Shown: positions 8,550-17,300, numbered from the stretch's first letter. The stretch is 64,000 bases of DNA from Opitutaceae bacterium (GCA_016794625.1 JAEUGY010000016.1:62001-126000); one strand, 5' to 3'. Numbers and translations are program-made. The notes: generated from the sequence alone by a model not told the origin.

Positions 8550-9833
8550 TCAGGTGTGCTGGTGGAGCTTGGGGAAAAACAAGGGGGCGCTCAGCGCGAG
8601 GCCGTCGCCCACGCTGGTGAACTCACCCCCGTCGCGCAGGCGCTGGGCTCCGAAGCGGTTTACAAACTCGCGGCGCACGCTGGGAATGAGCGACGTGCCG
8701 CCGGTCAGGAAGACCGTTTCAATGCTGTCGCGGCGGATGCCGGCCTCGCTGAGGAAGCGGTCAAGGTAGCCGAGAATCTCAGTGGTCAGGTCCGCCGTGT
8801 TGCGTTCGAACTCGGAACGCGTGAGCCGTTCGTTGATGGGGATGCGGGGGTGGGTGAACAGCAGCGGGGTGGTCACCTGGGTGGTGAGGGCGATCTTCGC
8901 CGCCTCGATCACCTGAAAGAGGGCGAAACCCTGGTTTTCTTTCACGAGCGCTTCGAGTCGCGCGAAGGCCGCGGGGTCACTGGAGGAGTGGGTCATGCGC
9001 CAGATGAGATCGAGCTTCTGGGCGTTCTTGAGGAAGACCACCTGGTCCCACTGGCAGATCTTCCGGTGCAGGGTGTCGGGCACGTCGATGCGTTTGCCCC
9101 AGCTTTCATAGGTGGCGCCGCGGCCGAAGAGGGGAGTGATCTTGTGCCACATCGTGGCGGCGTCGTACCGATTGCCGGCGATGGGAAGACCACCCGTCGC
9201 CAGTATGTCCCCCGCCCGGTCGGTCCGGCCCTGACGGCGCGGGTCGAGCTGCACCACGGTGAAGTCGGAGGTACCGCCGCCGAAGTCGCCGACCAACACG
9301 CGCTGGGGGGCGCTGATCCGCGACTCGTAGGCAAAGGCCGCGGCAATGGGCTCAAACTGAAAGTGAATCTCCTCGAAGCCGGCGAGTTGGGCGGCGCGGA
9401 GCAGTCGCGATTGGGCGAGTTGGTCCTCCGCGGGAACGACGGAGAAGACAGCCGGCCGGCCGAGGATGACCCGTTTCCCGTCCTGGCCGGTCACAGCGTC
9501 GGCCCGGGCCTTGAGGTGACGGAGGAAGATGGCAATGAGATCCTCGAGCTGGTACGTCTGGTTGTTTACGACCGTTTCCGTGAACGTCTCATTGGGCAGG
9601 ATGGTCTTGATCGCCTGGAAAAAGCGCCCGCGCATCTGGTCCTGCACGTAGTGCTGTTTTGCGGCGTCGCCCAGGAGCGGGGGATCCCGCCGCAAGGTGT
9701 AGGGAAAGTACATGAACGACGACTCCACGCCGGCGATCCGCGGATCGCGCACGAGAGCCCGCGCGTCGACGTCCCAGATCGTCACGGATGAGTTACTCGT
9801 GCCGAAGTCGATTCCGTAGATGAAGCGCTTCAT
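8550..9833 (-). CDS. Hsp70-family ATPase (YegD-like)
   Basis: This 427-residue protein has an Hsp70/actin-fold nucleotide-binding domain but no room for a full DnaK substrate domain, as in E. coli YegD (about 450 residues). Phosphate-1 motif GIDFGTSNSS (residues 7-16), phosphate-2 motif VGDFGGGTSDF and adenosine motif FLTGGTSLIP are all intact, so ATP binding is expected. The client or role is unknown; a cytosolic chaperone-like function is inferred from the family. It is on the minus strand with a Ca2+/Na+ antiporter 66 bp upstream in the same orientation, which may be co-transcribed. Confidence 0.88.
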   Translation of the reverse strand: MKRFIYGIDFGTSNSSVTIWDVDARALVRDPRIAGVESSFMYFPYTLRRDPPLLGDAAKQHYVQDQMRGRFFQAIKTILPNETFTETVVNNQTYQLEDLIAIFLRHLKARADAVTGQDGKRVILGRPAVFSVVPAEDQLAQSRLLRAAQLAGFEEIHFQFEPIAAAFAYESRISAPQRVLVGDFGGGTSDFTVVQLDPRRQGRTDRAGDILATGGLPIAGNRYDAATMWHKITPLFGRGATYESWGKRIDVPDTLHRKICQWDQVVFLKNAQKLDLIWRMTHSSSDPAAFARLEALVKENQGFALFQVIEAAKIALTTQVTTPLLFTHPRIPINERLTRSEFERNTADLTTEILGYLDRFLSEAGIRRDSIETVFLTGGTSLIPSVRREFVNRFGAQRLRDGGEFTSVGDGLALSAPLFFPKLHQHT

Positions 9834-9899
9834 GCGGGTGGGGGCGCCAAGAGATCGACATCGCCGCGCAGTGCAAGGCGAATTCGGCCCTCCCCCCGG

Positions 9900-10844
9900 T
9901 CACGGCCAGAGGCGCCAGAGATAAACCCCGTAGAGCCCGAGCAGCAGGGCGCCCTCCCAGCGGCGCAGGGTGTGCCCGGTCCACGCGATAGCGCCCATGA
10001 GCAGGGAAAACCCGATCATCGCAGCGGTGTCCTCGAACCGGACGCCGCTGGCGGAAAGCGGAGCGGCCATCGCGCCGCTTGCACCGAGTGTGGCGAGGAT
10101 GTTGTAGATGTTCGAGCCGACGACATTGCCGATGGCGATGTCGGGTTGCTTGCGCCAGGCTGCGATCAGCGACGAGGCCAGCTCCGGCAGGCTGGTGCCC
10201 GCGGCCACGATCGTGAGTCCGATCACCGCCTCGCTCCAGCCGAGCAGGCGGGCGAGATCGACGGCGCCGGACACGAACCACCGCGAACCCAGGATCAACG
10301 TGCCGAGTCCCGCCACGATCCACACGACATCCCGCACGGTCGATCCGGTCGGCGGTGGCACACCCGCGGCAAACTCGCTTTCCACGGTCGGCGAGCTCGA
10401 CCGTCGGGCGAGCCGGATGTTCACCGCCGTGTAAACGATGATCAGCGCGAGGAACGTCAGAGCCTCCCAGAACTGAATGGCCCCGTCCTGAAAGAAGAGG
10501 AGCAGGAGCAGCGACACCGCGATCATCGCGGGAATGTCGAACCGCAGCAGCTGCAGTTGCACCCGCATGGGGCAGAGGAGCGCCGTGAGCCCGAGGATCA
10601 CGCCGATGTTGAAGATATTCGAACCCACGACATTGCCGACCGCGATGGCCCCCTGGCCGGCGGTCGCGGCGGTGACGCTGACGATGAGTTCGGGGGTGCT
10701 GGTGCCGTAGGCCACGACCGTCAGCCCCACGAGCAGCGGCGAGACTCCGAAACGGACCGCGAGCGACGAGCTGCCGCGCACGAGCCATTCCGCTCCGAAA
10801 TACAGGGCCGCCAGGCCGGCCACCAAGAGAAGTGCGATCATCAT
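9900..10844 (-). CDS. CaCA-family calcium/sodium antiporter (YrbG-like)
   Basis: This is an inner-membrane cation exchanger of about 314 residues with roughly ten hydrophobic segments. The two inverted alpha repeats are plain: GTSTPEL with GNVVGSNIFNI in the first half, and GTSLPEL with GNVVGSNIYNI in the second. These carry the ion-binding acidic residues. Start is at the first of two adjacent ATGs (10844 or 10841); no strong Shine-Dalgarno sequence is visible. It is divergent from the PQQ-propeller gene, with 278 bp between them. Confidence 0.9.
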   Translation of the reverse strand: MMIALLLVAGLAALYFGAEWLVRGSSSLAVRFGVSPLLVGLTVVAYGTSTPELIVSVTAATAGQGAIAVGNVVGSNIFNIGVILGLTALLCPMRVQLQLLRFDIPAMIAVSLLLLLFFQDGAIQFWEALTFLALIIVYTAVNIRLARRSSSPTVESEFAAGVPPPTGSTVRDVVWIVAGLGTLILGSRWFVSGAVDLARLLGWSEAVIGLTIVAAGTSLPELASSLIAAWRKQPDIAIGNVVGSNIYNILATLGASGAMAAPLSASGVRFEDTAAMIGFSLLMGAIAWTGHTLRRWEGALLLGLYGVYLWRLWP

Positions 10845-11122
10845 GGGCTGCGAAGGGAAGAAAGGGATGCCGCGACGCAAGGGTTGCGCGCGCAGTCGTC
10901 CCCGCTCTTGCCGACCCCCCGTGCGAAAACAAGGAAATTCCGGAGCGCTCCGAGGTTCTGGACCCCTTCACCCTTCGAGGCGCGGTGGACACAAGCCACC
11001 CCTTTTGTAACCGGTGCACGGGAACCTGGGGTTGCACCCGTGTGTGGCGACGCCCAACCTCGGTCCCGACGAAACGGTTCGCCCCGAGCCACTCCCACGT
11101 AGTCGATTCCCGGATTGAACCG

Positions 11123-12415
11123 ATGACCCTCCACCGACGCTCGACCCGGCACCTCTTGGCGGCCGCAGCCTTTGTTGTCTTCGCCCTTGGTGCGCCCAGC
11201 GCTGCGCAGGTTGAGGCGTGGCCGGAGTTTCGCGGTCCCACCGGGCAGGGGCATTCGTCGGCGACCGCGCTCCCGGTCGAATGGTCGCCCACAAAAAACG
11301 TGGCCTGGAAACAGACGATTCCTGGAAGTGGCTGGTCCTCGCCGGTGGTCAGCCGAGGCCGGATCTACCTGACGACGAGCGTGTCCGGTCCGGGCGCCGC
11401 GTCTTCACTTCGCACCGTCTGCCTGGAGACTGCAACCGGACGGGTGCGGTGGGAAACGGAAGTGTTCGCCCCCGGTGAAACCAGAAACCAGCCGATCCAC
11501 GGCAAGAACACCGAGGCGAGTCCGACGCCGATCATCGACGCCGACCGCCTTTACGTCCATTTTGGACACCATGGCACGGCCTGCCTCGACGTGGACGGGC
11601 GCATCCTCTGGCGCAGCCAGCGCGTGGACTATGACCCCGTGCATGGCAACGGCGGCTCCCCCGCGCTGGTGGGAGATGTGCTGGTGTTCAATGCGGACGG
11701 CGCCGAGCGCCCGCGTGTGGTGGCGCTCGACACGGCGACCGGGGCCATTCGCTGGGAGGCAGGACGGTCGACCCCCAGCAAGCAGACGTTTTCCTTCTCC
11801 ACGCCCCTGCTGATCACGCAGGGCGGCCGGCCCCAGATCATCACGCCGGGCAGTGGTGCGGTGGCGGCGCTGGACCCCCGGGACGGACGGGAAATCTGGC
11901 ACGTGCGGTATGGGAGCGGCTTCTCCGTGATCCCCCGGCCCGTGTTTGCCCACGGACTGGTTTTTGTCGCGACCGGCTACGGGCGGGCCGACCTGCTGGC
12001 GATTCGCCCCGAGGGAGAAGGTGACCTCACGGATACACAGATTGCCTGGCGCGTGACCAAAGGCGCGCCGCTCACCCCGTCGGTGGTGGTGGTCGGTGAT
12101 GAACTCTACGCGGTGGCCGACATCGGCCTGGCCAGTTGTTTTGACGCCCGCACGGGCAAGCTCCACTGGCAGGAGCGACTGGAGGGGAACTACTCCGCTT
12201 CGCCCCTGGCGGCAGACGGGAAGGTCTATTTCCAGAACGAACAAGGCACTGCCACCGTGGTGCGGGCATCCCGCGAGTTCACCCGCCTCGCCGTCAACCG
12301 ACTCGACGAGCGCACGCTGGCGTCCTACGCCGTGGCCGAGGGCGCGCTGTTCATCCGCACCGCCACCCAGCTCTACCGCATCCAGGGTCCGGTGACGGGC
12401 GCGCGCGGCCGCTGA
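11123..12415 (+). CDS. Secreted PQQ-type beta-propeller protein
   Basis: This 430-residue exported protein has a signal peptide at residues 1-29 (cleavage near SAAQV), chosen over upstream starts for that reason. The mature part consists of PQQ-like propeller repeats with the pattern G-x-V-x-A-L-D-x-x-T-G-x-x-x-W. Clear cases are VCLETATGRVRWETE, VVALDTATGAIRWEAG, AALDPRDGREIWHV and CFDARTGKLHWQERL. Proteins of this kind in Verrucomicrobiota and Planctomycetota usually lack the PQQ dehydrogenase catalytic residues and act as scaffolds. Whether it binds a cofactor is unknown. A GH127-like gene follows after 60 bp. Confidence 0.83.
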   Translation: MTLHRRSTRHLLAAAAFVVFALGAPSAAQVEAWPEFRGPTGQGHSSATALPVEWSPTKNVAWKQTIPGSGWSSPVVSRGRIYLTTSVSGPGAASSLRTVCLETATGRVRWETEVFAPGETRNQPIHGKNTEASPTPIIDADRLYVHFGHHGTACLDVDGRILWRSQRVDYDPVHGNGGSPALVGDVLVFNADGAERPRVVALDTATGAIRWEAGRSTPSKQTFSFSTPLLITQGGRPQIITPGSGAVAALDPRDGREIWHVRYGSGFSVIPRPVFAHGLVFVATGYGRADLLAIRPEGEGDLTDTQIAWRVTKGAPLTPSVVVVGDELYAVADIGLASCFDARTGKLHWQERLEGNYSASPLAADGKVYFQNEQGTATVVRASREFTRLAVNRLDERTLASYAVAEGALFIRTATQLYRIQGPVTGARGR

Positions 12416-12475
12416 AACACGGACGCGACGGATTTTGGTTTTGCGAGGGACGGATCTTGGCGTCGAGATGCAGGC

Positions 12476-14161
12476 ATGCTTGCTTTGACCCCTCTCGCCG
12501 ATGTTGCTCCGGCGGGTGACCTGCGTCGCCGCGCGATGCTCAATTTTCAGCGGCTGCAGGATCCGGCCTTCCGCTTTGAGGCCATGGTGGTGGCGTCGAC
12601 GGCCAAAGAAGCGCCGGGCGACTGGATCGGCCGCGCCATGCTCGGGCTTTCGTTGCTCGGTCAGGTCCTGCGGTGCGAACCGCCTTACCTGGAAGAGATC
12701 CTGGCCCGGCTGCCCTCGGCCCTCAATGCCCGTGGGTACATCGGAGAGCTGCATGCCCCGGGCACGGTGGACGAGAACCAGGTGGGCGGGCACAACGGAT
12801 TGCTGCGCGGGCTTTGCGAGTATTATCTCTGGAAGCGAGAGGAGCGGGTGCTGGCCATGATTCGCGGGATTGTGAGCCGGTTGATGGTGCCGACGCGGCC
12901 CCTGTATGCGGCCTACCCCGACCACAAGCTGGCGAAACTGGCCGACGGAAAACCCATCGGCCTGACCGTGAGAAACGAGGGCGTGTGGATCGGCCTGTCG
13001 ACGGACATTGGCACGGTGTTTTTCACCCTGGATGGATTGACTCAGGCCTACGGGATCGACCCGTCGCCCGAGTTGCGTGCCCTGATCGAGACCATGATCG
13101 CGCGCTACGCCGAACTCGACGTGCGCCGGATCGGTGCGCAGACCCATTCCACGCTCAGCACGTTGCGCGGGATCCTTCGCTGGTGGGAGCAGGTGGATCC
13201 GCGGCCAGAGCTGCTGGCGCTGGTCCGGGAGCGATACGCGCTCTATCGCTCGTGCGCCGAGACCGAGCACTTCGCCAACTACAACTGGTTCGATCGCCCC
13301 GAATGGACCGAGGCCTGCGCGGTGGTGGATTCATTTCTGCTGTCCGTTGAACTATGGCGCGTGACCGGCGAGGCCTCCTACCTGGCGACCGCTCATCGCG
13401 TGTACTTCAACGCGTTGAGTTACGCCCAGCGACCGAACGGCGGCTACGGGTGTGACCTCTGCCTTGGCGCCGGCGGGCAGGTGGATCTGTCGCCGCACCC
13501 CAAGATTTTCGAGGCACCCTGGTGTTGCTCCATGCGCGGAGCCGAAGGCCTGGCGCGGGCGGCGCAAGCCAACCTCGCACGGGAGGTGACCACCCGCACG
13601 GTTTGGATGCTCTTTTATTTTGAAGGAGACACGACTGTGCGACTCCCGGAGGGGGAGATGGTCCTGCGTTGCCAGAGCGACTACCCGCTCGCGGGTCGGG
13701 TCGAATGGACGGTGGTGCGCAGCACCCTGACCCGCCCGCTGACGTGGAAATGCTTCGTGCCACCGGGCGTCCGCGCACATGCGATGACGCTGACCCTGCG
13801 CGACGCCGCGTTGCCTCTCGAACCATCTGCCGGCTTTGTAGGCGCAACGGTTTCTCCGGAGACCGGAGACCGTCTCGTGTTGACCTTCCCGTTGAGTGTC
13901 GCCGTGGGACAACCCGGCAACCCCACGCTACTTCCCGGCATGCATCGCTTTTCTCTCGGGCCGCTGTTGCTCGGTCTGGAGAAAACGCCGGAAGACACCC
14001 AGCGTCACTCCCTCGCCGCGGATGACACGTTTCTCCCGCTCGGTCGCGGCCGTTTTCGCTGTGTCCGCACCGGCGCGGTCCTCGTGCCCTTCAACGACTT
14101 GACGTACCGTTCCGAGCGGGAGGCCCGGACCCATCGCACCCAGGTGCTCTTTCCCGACTAG
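12476..14161 (+). CDS. GH127-like (DUF1680) beta-L-arabinofuranosidase-type enzyme
   Basis: This 561-residue protein has no signal peptide, so it is probably cytosolic. An alpha/alpha-barrel part is followed by beta-sandwich sequence. The family's zinc-thiolate site can be traced: E279-A-C281 (in WTEAC) and the adjacent pair C350-C351 (in APWCCSMR), matching the Glu/Cys plus Cys-Cys ligands of characterised GH127 enzymes, in which one cysteine of the pair is the nucleophile. GGHNGLL (about 104-110) fits the substrate-binding helix. Two extra cysteines (C326, C329) lie between. The expected activity is release of L-arabinofuranose, but DUF1680 is broad. Its stop codon overlaps that of the convergent gene by 3 nt. 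Confidence 0.72.
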   Translation: MLALTPLADVAPAGDLRRRAMLNFQRLQDPAFRFEAMVVASTAKEAPGDWIGRAMLGLSLLGQVLRCEPPYLEEILARLPSALNARGYIGELHAPGTVDENQVGGHNGLLRGLCEYYLWKREERVLAMIRGIVSRLMVPTRPLYAAYPDHKLAKLADGKPIGLTVRNEGVWIGLSTDIGTVFFTLDGLTQAYGIDPSPELRALIETMIARYAELDVRRIGAQTHSTLSTLRGILRWWEQVDPRPELLALVRERYALYRSCAETEHFANYNWFDRPEWTEACAVVDSFLLSVELWRVTGEASYLATAHRVYFNALSYAQRPNGGYGCDLCLGAGGQVDLSPHPKIFEAPWCCSMRGAEGLARAAQANLAREVTTRTVWMLFYFEGDTTVRLPEGEMVLRCQSDYPLAGRVEWTVVRSTLTRPLTWKCFVPPGVRAHAMTLTLRDAALPLEPSAGFVGATVSPETGDRLVLTFPLSVAVGQPGNPTLLPGMHRFSLGPLLLGLEKTPEDTQRHSLAADDTFLPLGRGRFRCVRTGAVLVPFNDLTYRSEREARTHRTQVLFPD

Positions 14162-14490
14162 ACGCGGTTCAACTGCTCCAGGTCGACCTCACCGTGCTGA
14201 CTGGTGAACGTCACATCCCGTGAGTTGCCGACTTGCTGCTGTTGGACGCCGGAGATCTGATGATCATCCGTGTCGTAGAGGCAGACCTCTCCCTGACCCA
14301 GATCCACGGCCAGCCGCTTCTGGTTGGCGAAGAAGGCATAGCGGGTCTCATTCTGACCGCCGGCGGAGTTCGGGTGCTCTCCCAGCACCTCGGGCCACCA
14401 GCGTTCCGGCGCCTTCATGGGCTGCATCGGACGCATGGGAGACATGGGTTTCATTCCAGACATCGGTTTCATTGGTTCCATGGCAGGCAT
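14158..14490 (-). CDS. Small protein with N-terminal Met-Pro repeats
   Basis: This 110-residue protein begins with about 26 residues in which methionine-proline pairs recur (MEPMKPM, GMKPM, PMRPMQPM). A compact domain follows with ERWWPEVLG, GGQNETRYAFF and EVCLYDTDDHQISGVQQQQ. The second part looks like a small beta-rich module seen in hypothetical proteins whose N-termini carry long MKPM-type runs; this comes from memory of such sequences. There is no signal peptide and no known function. Metal binding by the methionines is a guess. It is convergent with the GH127-like gene, with stop codons overlapping. Confidence 0.65.
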   Translation of the reverse strand: MPAMEPMKPMSGMKPMSPMRPMQPMKAPERWWPEVLGEHPNSAGGQNETRYAFFANQKRLAVDLGQGEVCLYDTDDHQISGVQQQQVGNSRDVTFTSQHGEVDLEQLNRV

Positions 14491-14547
14491 CGTCCGATGG
14501 ATGGATCGTTCGTTCCCCCGTTTTTTAGCTCTCGTCGGAAAATGCCA

Positions 14548-14579
14548 CCGCTGTAGGCGGCCTCGCCGAGGCCGCGGTG
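14548..14579. repeat. Family A palindromic repeat
   Basis: This copy of the GGCCTCG/CGAGGCC hairpin repeat has a GCGGCCTCGCCGAGGCCGC core. It lies between two minus-strand genes. Confidence 0.7.
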
Positions 14580-14598
14580 AAGGCGGCAGAAGATTCCC

Positions 14599-15159
14599 TC
14601 AGCCCTCAGCCCCAGGGCTCTTTTTCTTCTGCTTCTCCGGCCAGCGCTCCAGGAGTTCTTTCAGTGAAGGCACACCATGTTTCTTTCGTTCTGCGTCCGT
14701 GACCGAGCGATCAATCGGGACTAGGAATTCCTTGCCGGAATCCTGATCAAACACCCGGTTCGTTCCGTACTTCTGCATCCCTTGGGTCACGCTCAGGTAG
14801 CGGTCGATGGAAGCCGCCACCAAGTAACCGGCCTCCTTGACGCCACCTGCCCAGGCTTCCTTGAACAGGTAGTGCGCGAGCAGATAGTTCTCCGCGCTCA
14901 GGGAAACCAGTTCTCCGTCACAGTACCTCATCCCCGTGTGCTGGAGCACGAGCGCCGCGTGGAATTTGTTCTGCGGACTCTCGACTTTGCCGGCCGCGAA
15001 CAATTCCAGGACCCGCCTCCGCCTCTCCTCGTCCGAGCGCGGATCGTCTCGTCCCGCGCGAACCGCCTGGTCTTCTTGCGCCAGCGCGGCCAGTTCATCT
15101 CCTCGTCCCACTCCTGGAAGGAGAAAGGCGAGCAAAGCCAAGACCCTGAGAGGATTCAT
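14599..15159 (-). CDS. Secreted hypothetical protein
   Basis: This 186-residue protein starts at the ATG at 15159, which gives a good signal peptide (MNPLRVLALLAFLLPGVGRG); a start 18 nt upstream is also possible. The mature part is helical and charged, with a lysine-rich end (WPEKQKKKS). It resembles a family of small uncharacterised exported proteins with segments like NKFHAALVLQHT and LAHYLFKEAW, possibly related to helical repeat proteins. No catalytic motif is recognised. A VPDSG-CTERM gene lies upstream in the same orientation, separated by tandem hairpins. Confidence 0.7.
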   Translation of the reverse strand: MNPLRVLALLAFLLPGVGRGDELAALAQEDQAVRAGRDDPRSDEERRRRVLELFAAGKVESPQNKFHAALVLQHTGMRYCDGELVSLSAENYLLAHYLFKEAWAGGVKEAGYLVAASIDRYLSVTQGMQKYGTNRVFDQDSGKEFLVPIDRSVTDAERKKHGVPSLKELLERWPEKQKKKSPGAEG

Positions 15160-15247
15160 GTCACCTACCCTTGGCACCCGAGACCGCAGTGTCAGCCTCG
15201 GATGTGGGGTTGCCCGGCAATCGAACCCTCAAGGTCGACCTCTCAGC

Positions 15248-15289
15248 GGCTCCGAACGAGGTCGCTCGGAGCCTGGGTTTTACAAACCC
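15248..15289 (-). terminator. Two tandem hairpins after VPDSG gene
   Basis: Just downstream of the stop at 15297 (minus strand) there are two perfect hairpins. One is at 15275-15289 (GGGTTT stem of 6 bp, 3-nt loop). The other is at 15248-15273 (GGCTCCGA stem of 8 bp, 10-nt loop). No clear U-run follows, so the strength of termination is uncertain. Confidence 0.5.
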
Positions 15290-15296
15290 TCGGAAA

Positions 15297-15935
15297 TCAG
15301 GCCAGTCGACGGCGCAGGCCGATCACAAGCACCAAGGCGGCTCCGAGCAGGCCGAACGTCTGTCCTGCGTCGGGAACCGACGTAAAGGCCCGGGCAATAC
15401 CGAATTCTCCCACCGCACCACCCTGGGAGCCAGTTGCAAAGCTGATGGTGATGGACGAAATCGTATCTCCTCCGGTGCCGTAGAAACCAAAGTAATTGGC
15501 TCCGGAGTTCCCGTTCGTCAGCTGCTCCACCACCTGTGCCGACGACGTGGCGCTGACATTGTAAAGCGCGAAGCTGTTCGGTTCGGCGTAAAAGTAGAAT
15601 GCGCCGGTGCCCGCCGGCAGGGTCAGCGTGAACGATGAGCCCCCGAAGTATACGTCGCCCGTGTAACCGTGGCTCCAAGTAGCCCAGCCATTGCCGATCG
15701 TCCGGAGGGACATGCTTGAGCTGAATCCGACCACGCCGCCGATGGGAGTGGTCTCGGTGCTCGTGACGTCGGTAAACACCGCGCGGCTATCGTCGCCAAA
15801 CGGCGTCATCGTATAGGAGCCGAGCGTCGCCGAGGGAGCGCCGGAGCCACCGGCCACCCCGATAATGCCCGCCTGCACCCCGAGTGCAGTGCAAATTCCG
15901 AGTGCGATCAGCGCGAATCGAGAGGATGTTTTCAT
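15297..15935 (-). CDS. VPDSG/PEP-CTERM-type exosortase substrate
   Basis: This 212-residue exported protein has a signal peptide at residues 1-22 (cleavage near VQAGI). The mature region is rich in Gly, Ser and Thr and looks like a beta-sandwich. The C-terminus is a sorting signal: VPDAG, then a hydrophobic helix (FGLLGAALVLVIGL), then RRRLA. This is the arrangement processed by exosortase (EpsH/XrtA-like) and linked to surface polysaccharide. The exosortase is not in this window. The gene has an AT-rich upstream region with a plausible sigma-70 promoter and tandem hairpins downstream, so it appears monocistronic. The ligand or structural role is unknown. Confidence 0.85.
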   Translation of the reverse strand: MKTSSRFALIALGICTALGVQAGIIGVAGGSGAPSATLGSYTMTPFGDDSRAVFTDVTSTETTPIGGVVGFSSSMSLRTIGNGWATWSHGYTGDVYFGGSSFTLTLPAGTGAFYFYAEPNSFALYNVSATSSAQVVEQLTNGNSGANYFGFYGTGGDTISSITISFATGSQGGAVGEFGIARAFTSVPDAGQTFGLLGAALVLVIGLRRRLA

Positions 15936-16276
15936 ATGTGAAGTGTTGGAACGATGGCTTGCAGGCTGCGTGGGGAAAGGAGAGACAGCAGGTTTGATGC
16001 TACGCCAGTATTTTAAAACTCACGATGATATAAACAGCTCATTGAAAATAGTTAAAAGATCATTAAAGCAATATGCAATTATTGCACCTCGAGCTGGAGT
16101 GTTAAATTTCCCGACATTTGAGAGAGGAAGGTTCTCCTGCGCTGGCTCGGAGGAGCGTGGACATTTGCGGACGGAGCATGGGCCGTTTTCCAGGAAGCGA
16201 GGGCCGGCCTCATGAAAGGGAGTCGCGAGCGGGTTTGTGCGTGCGCTGCGTTTCTCCCTCCGCTATCTCAATCACC
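15936..16276. other. Divergent intergenic region, AT-rich island
   Basis: This is 341 bp between divergent genes. Positions 16010-16090 are strikingly AT-rich compared with the surrounding DNA and include GCAATTATTGC, a short palindrome. A candidate promoter for the VPDSG gene lies inside. The rest (16100-16276) shows no feature that I can support. Confidence 0.6.
16027..16055 (-). promoter_or_regulatory. Candidate sigma-70 promoter for VPDSG gene
   Basis: On the minus strand TTAACT (16050-16055) and TATATC (16027-16032) are separated by exactly 17 nt, each matching 4 of 6 consensus positions. They lie about 92-120 bp upstream of the ATG at 15935 in the only AT-rich stretch nearby. Confidence 0.4.
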
Positions 16277-17032
16277 ATGAGCAAGAGGCCTGTCTCCGGG
16301 TGCGGGAATTCGCTTTCTGTAGGTTTCCGGGCTGTTCGCGCTGCCACCGTTCTCTTGCTGGTGGGCAGCCTGTGGGCGGCGCCGACCACCGAGCGGCTGA
16401 TGGTCGTGACCACGGATGTGTCGAAGCCGGGAAAGGCGTTCTCCCCGCCCACGGCGAAGAAGCCGGCGTATTACGTGCCGGTGTTTATTGGTTATTCTGA
16501 GTTGGGAGATGTGGCGCAGCATTTTCAGCGGCGCCCCCCGGATGAGCCCATTCAGCGGGCCGCGGTCCTCGCGCTCGCCAAGATGCACTACCTGCCCGCT
16601 TCCAAGGAATTCCCGCCGACGCTGACGATTGCGATCGAATGGGGCACCATCACTCCCGTGTATTTGAACCAGACGGTGATCAACGCGGCGGAGATTCGTG
16701 CGCGCGTCCTGGGCAGCCAACAAGACCGGTTCGGTGCAAGGGACGCGGCCTACCGTCAGGAGATGTTGAGCCTCTTGGGACGGCACTTTCTCATCGTTTC
16801 CGCGTTCGCGTACCAACGAAAGCCCACGCCCGAGAGCCCCGATGTGTTGCTCTGGCGCGCGCATGCTTCCACCGGCCACTGGGGCCATTTTCTGGAAGAA
16901 GCCATTCAGCCGCTGATCGCGGTGGCCACTCCTGCCTTCGGCCGGCCGACCAAACCCGGAGTGATCTGGCGCGACCACACGGGACTCGTGGAGATCGGCG
17001 AATCGACCGTGGAAGAGCTGGGTATAAAATAG
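16277..17032 (+). CDS. Exported hypothetical protein
   Basis: This 251-residue protein starts at the ATG at 16277, giving a signal sequence with the hydrophobic core AATVLLLVGSLWA and probable cleavage near SLWAAP. The mature domain contains FPPTLTIAIEWGTITP, MLSLLGRHFLIVSAFAY and LLWRAHASTGHWGHFLEEA. It resembles uncharacterised secreted proteins common in Opitutaceae, judged by style only. No enzyme motif is seen. It stands alone and is followed directly by a cluster of 130-bp repeats. Confidence 0.7.
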   Translation: MSKRPVSGCGNSLSVGFRAVRAATVLLLVGSLWAAPTTERLMVVTTDVSKPGKAFSPPTAKKPAYYVPVFIGYSELGDVAQHFQRRPPDEPIQRAAVLALAKMHYLPASKEFPPTLTIAIEWGTITPVYLNQTVINAAEIRARVLGSQQDRFGARDAAYRQEMLSLLGRHFLIVSAFAYQRKPTPESPDVLLWRAHASTGHWGHFLEEAIQPLIAVATPAFGRPTKPGVIWRDHTGLVEIGESTVEELGIK

Positions 17033-17033
17033 G

Positions 17034-17300
17034 TCGTCCGCCGCCGACCGGTCCGTCACTCGGTGCATTCCGTGCAATCCGTGGTCAAAGCTCCGATCGA
17101 CAGACTTTGAACCACAGAATGCACAGAGCGCACAGAGTGGGGAGGAAGCCCGTGGTCCGGATTGGAGTACGCCGACGACCGGATCATCACTCCGTGCATT
17201 CCGTGCAATCCGTGGTCAAGATTACGATCGATAGACTTTGAACCACAGAGAGCACGGAGTGCACAGAGTGGGGAAAGTCCGAGGTTCGGATTGGAATGCG
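17034..17300. repeat. 130-bp tandem repeat, cluster 1 (about 2 units)
   Basis: About two copies lie tail to head with a period of 129-130 bp. Each contains an imperfect 29-nt inverted repeat (left arm CACTCTGTGCATTCCGTG.., right arm ACCACAGAGAGCACAG..) around a spacer of about 25 nt. The arms themselves have a 9-nt internal period (CACAGAGAG, CACAGAATG, CACAGAGTG). The same unit forms cluster 2 at 19610-20175. Confidence 0.85.

Noticed and set aside
9793..11292. 499-codon minus-strand frame over the antiporter
   Set aside because: It is out of frame with the antiporter, whose alpha-repeat motifs are plain. The alternative peptide has no membrane or domain pattern.
11405..13270. 621-codon minus-strand frame opposite the PQQ propeller and GH127-like genes
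   Set aside because: Both plus-strand products have recognisable repeats and metal-site residues. The antisense product has none.
15205..15297. tRNA-like pattern on the minus strand (GTA-like anticodon loop, long variable-arm-like hairpin, GGTTCGAT)
   Set aside because: The T-arm 3' half does not pair, no acceptor stem can be formed, and spacing is wrong. The hairpins are better explained as a terminator after the VPDSG gene.
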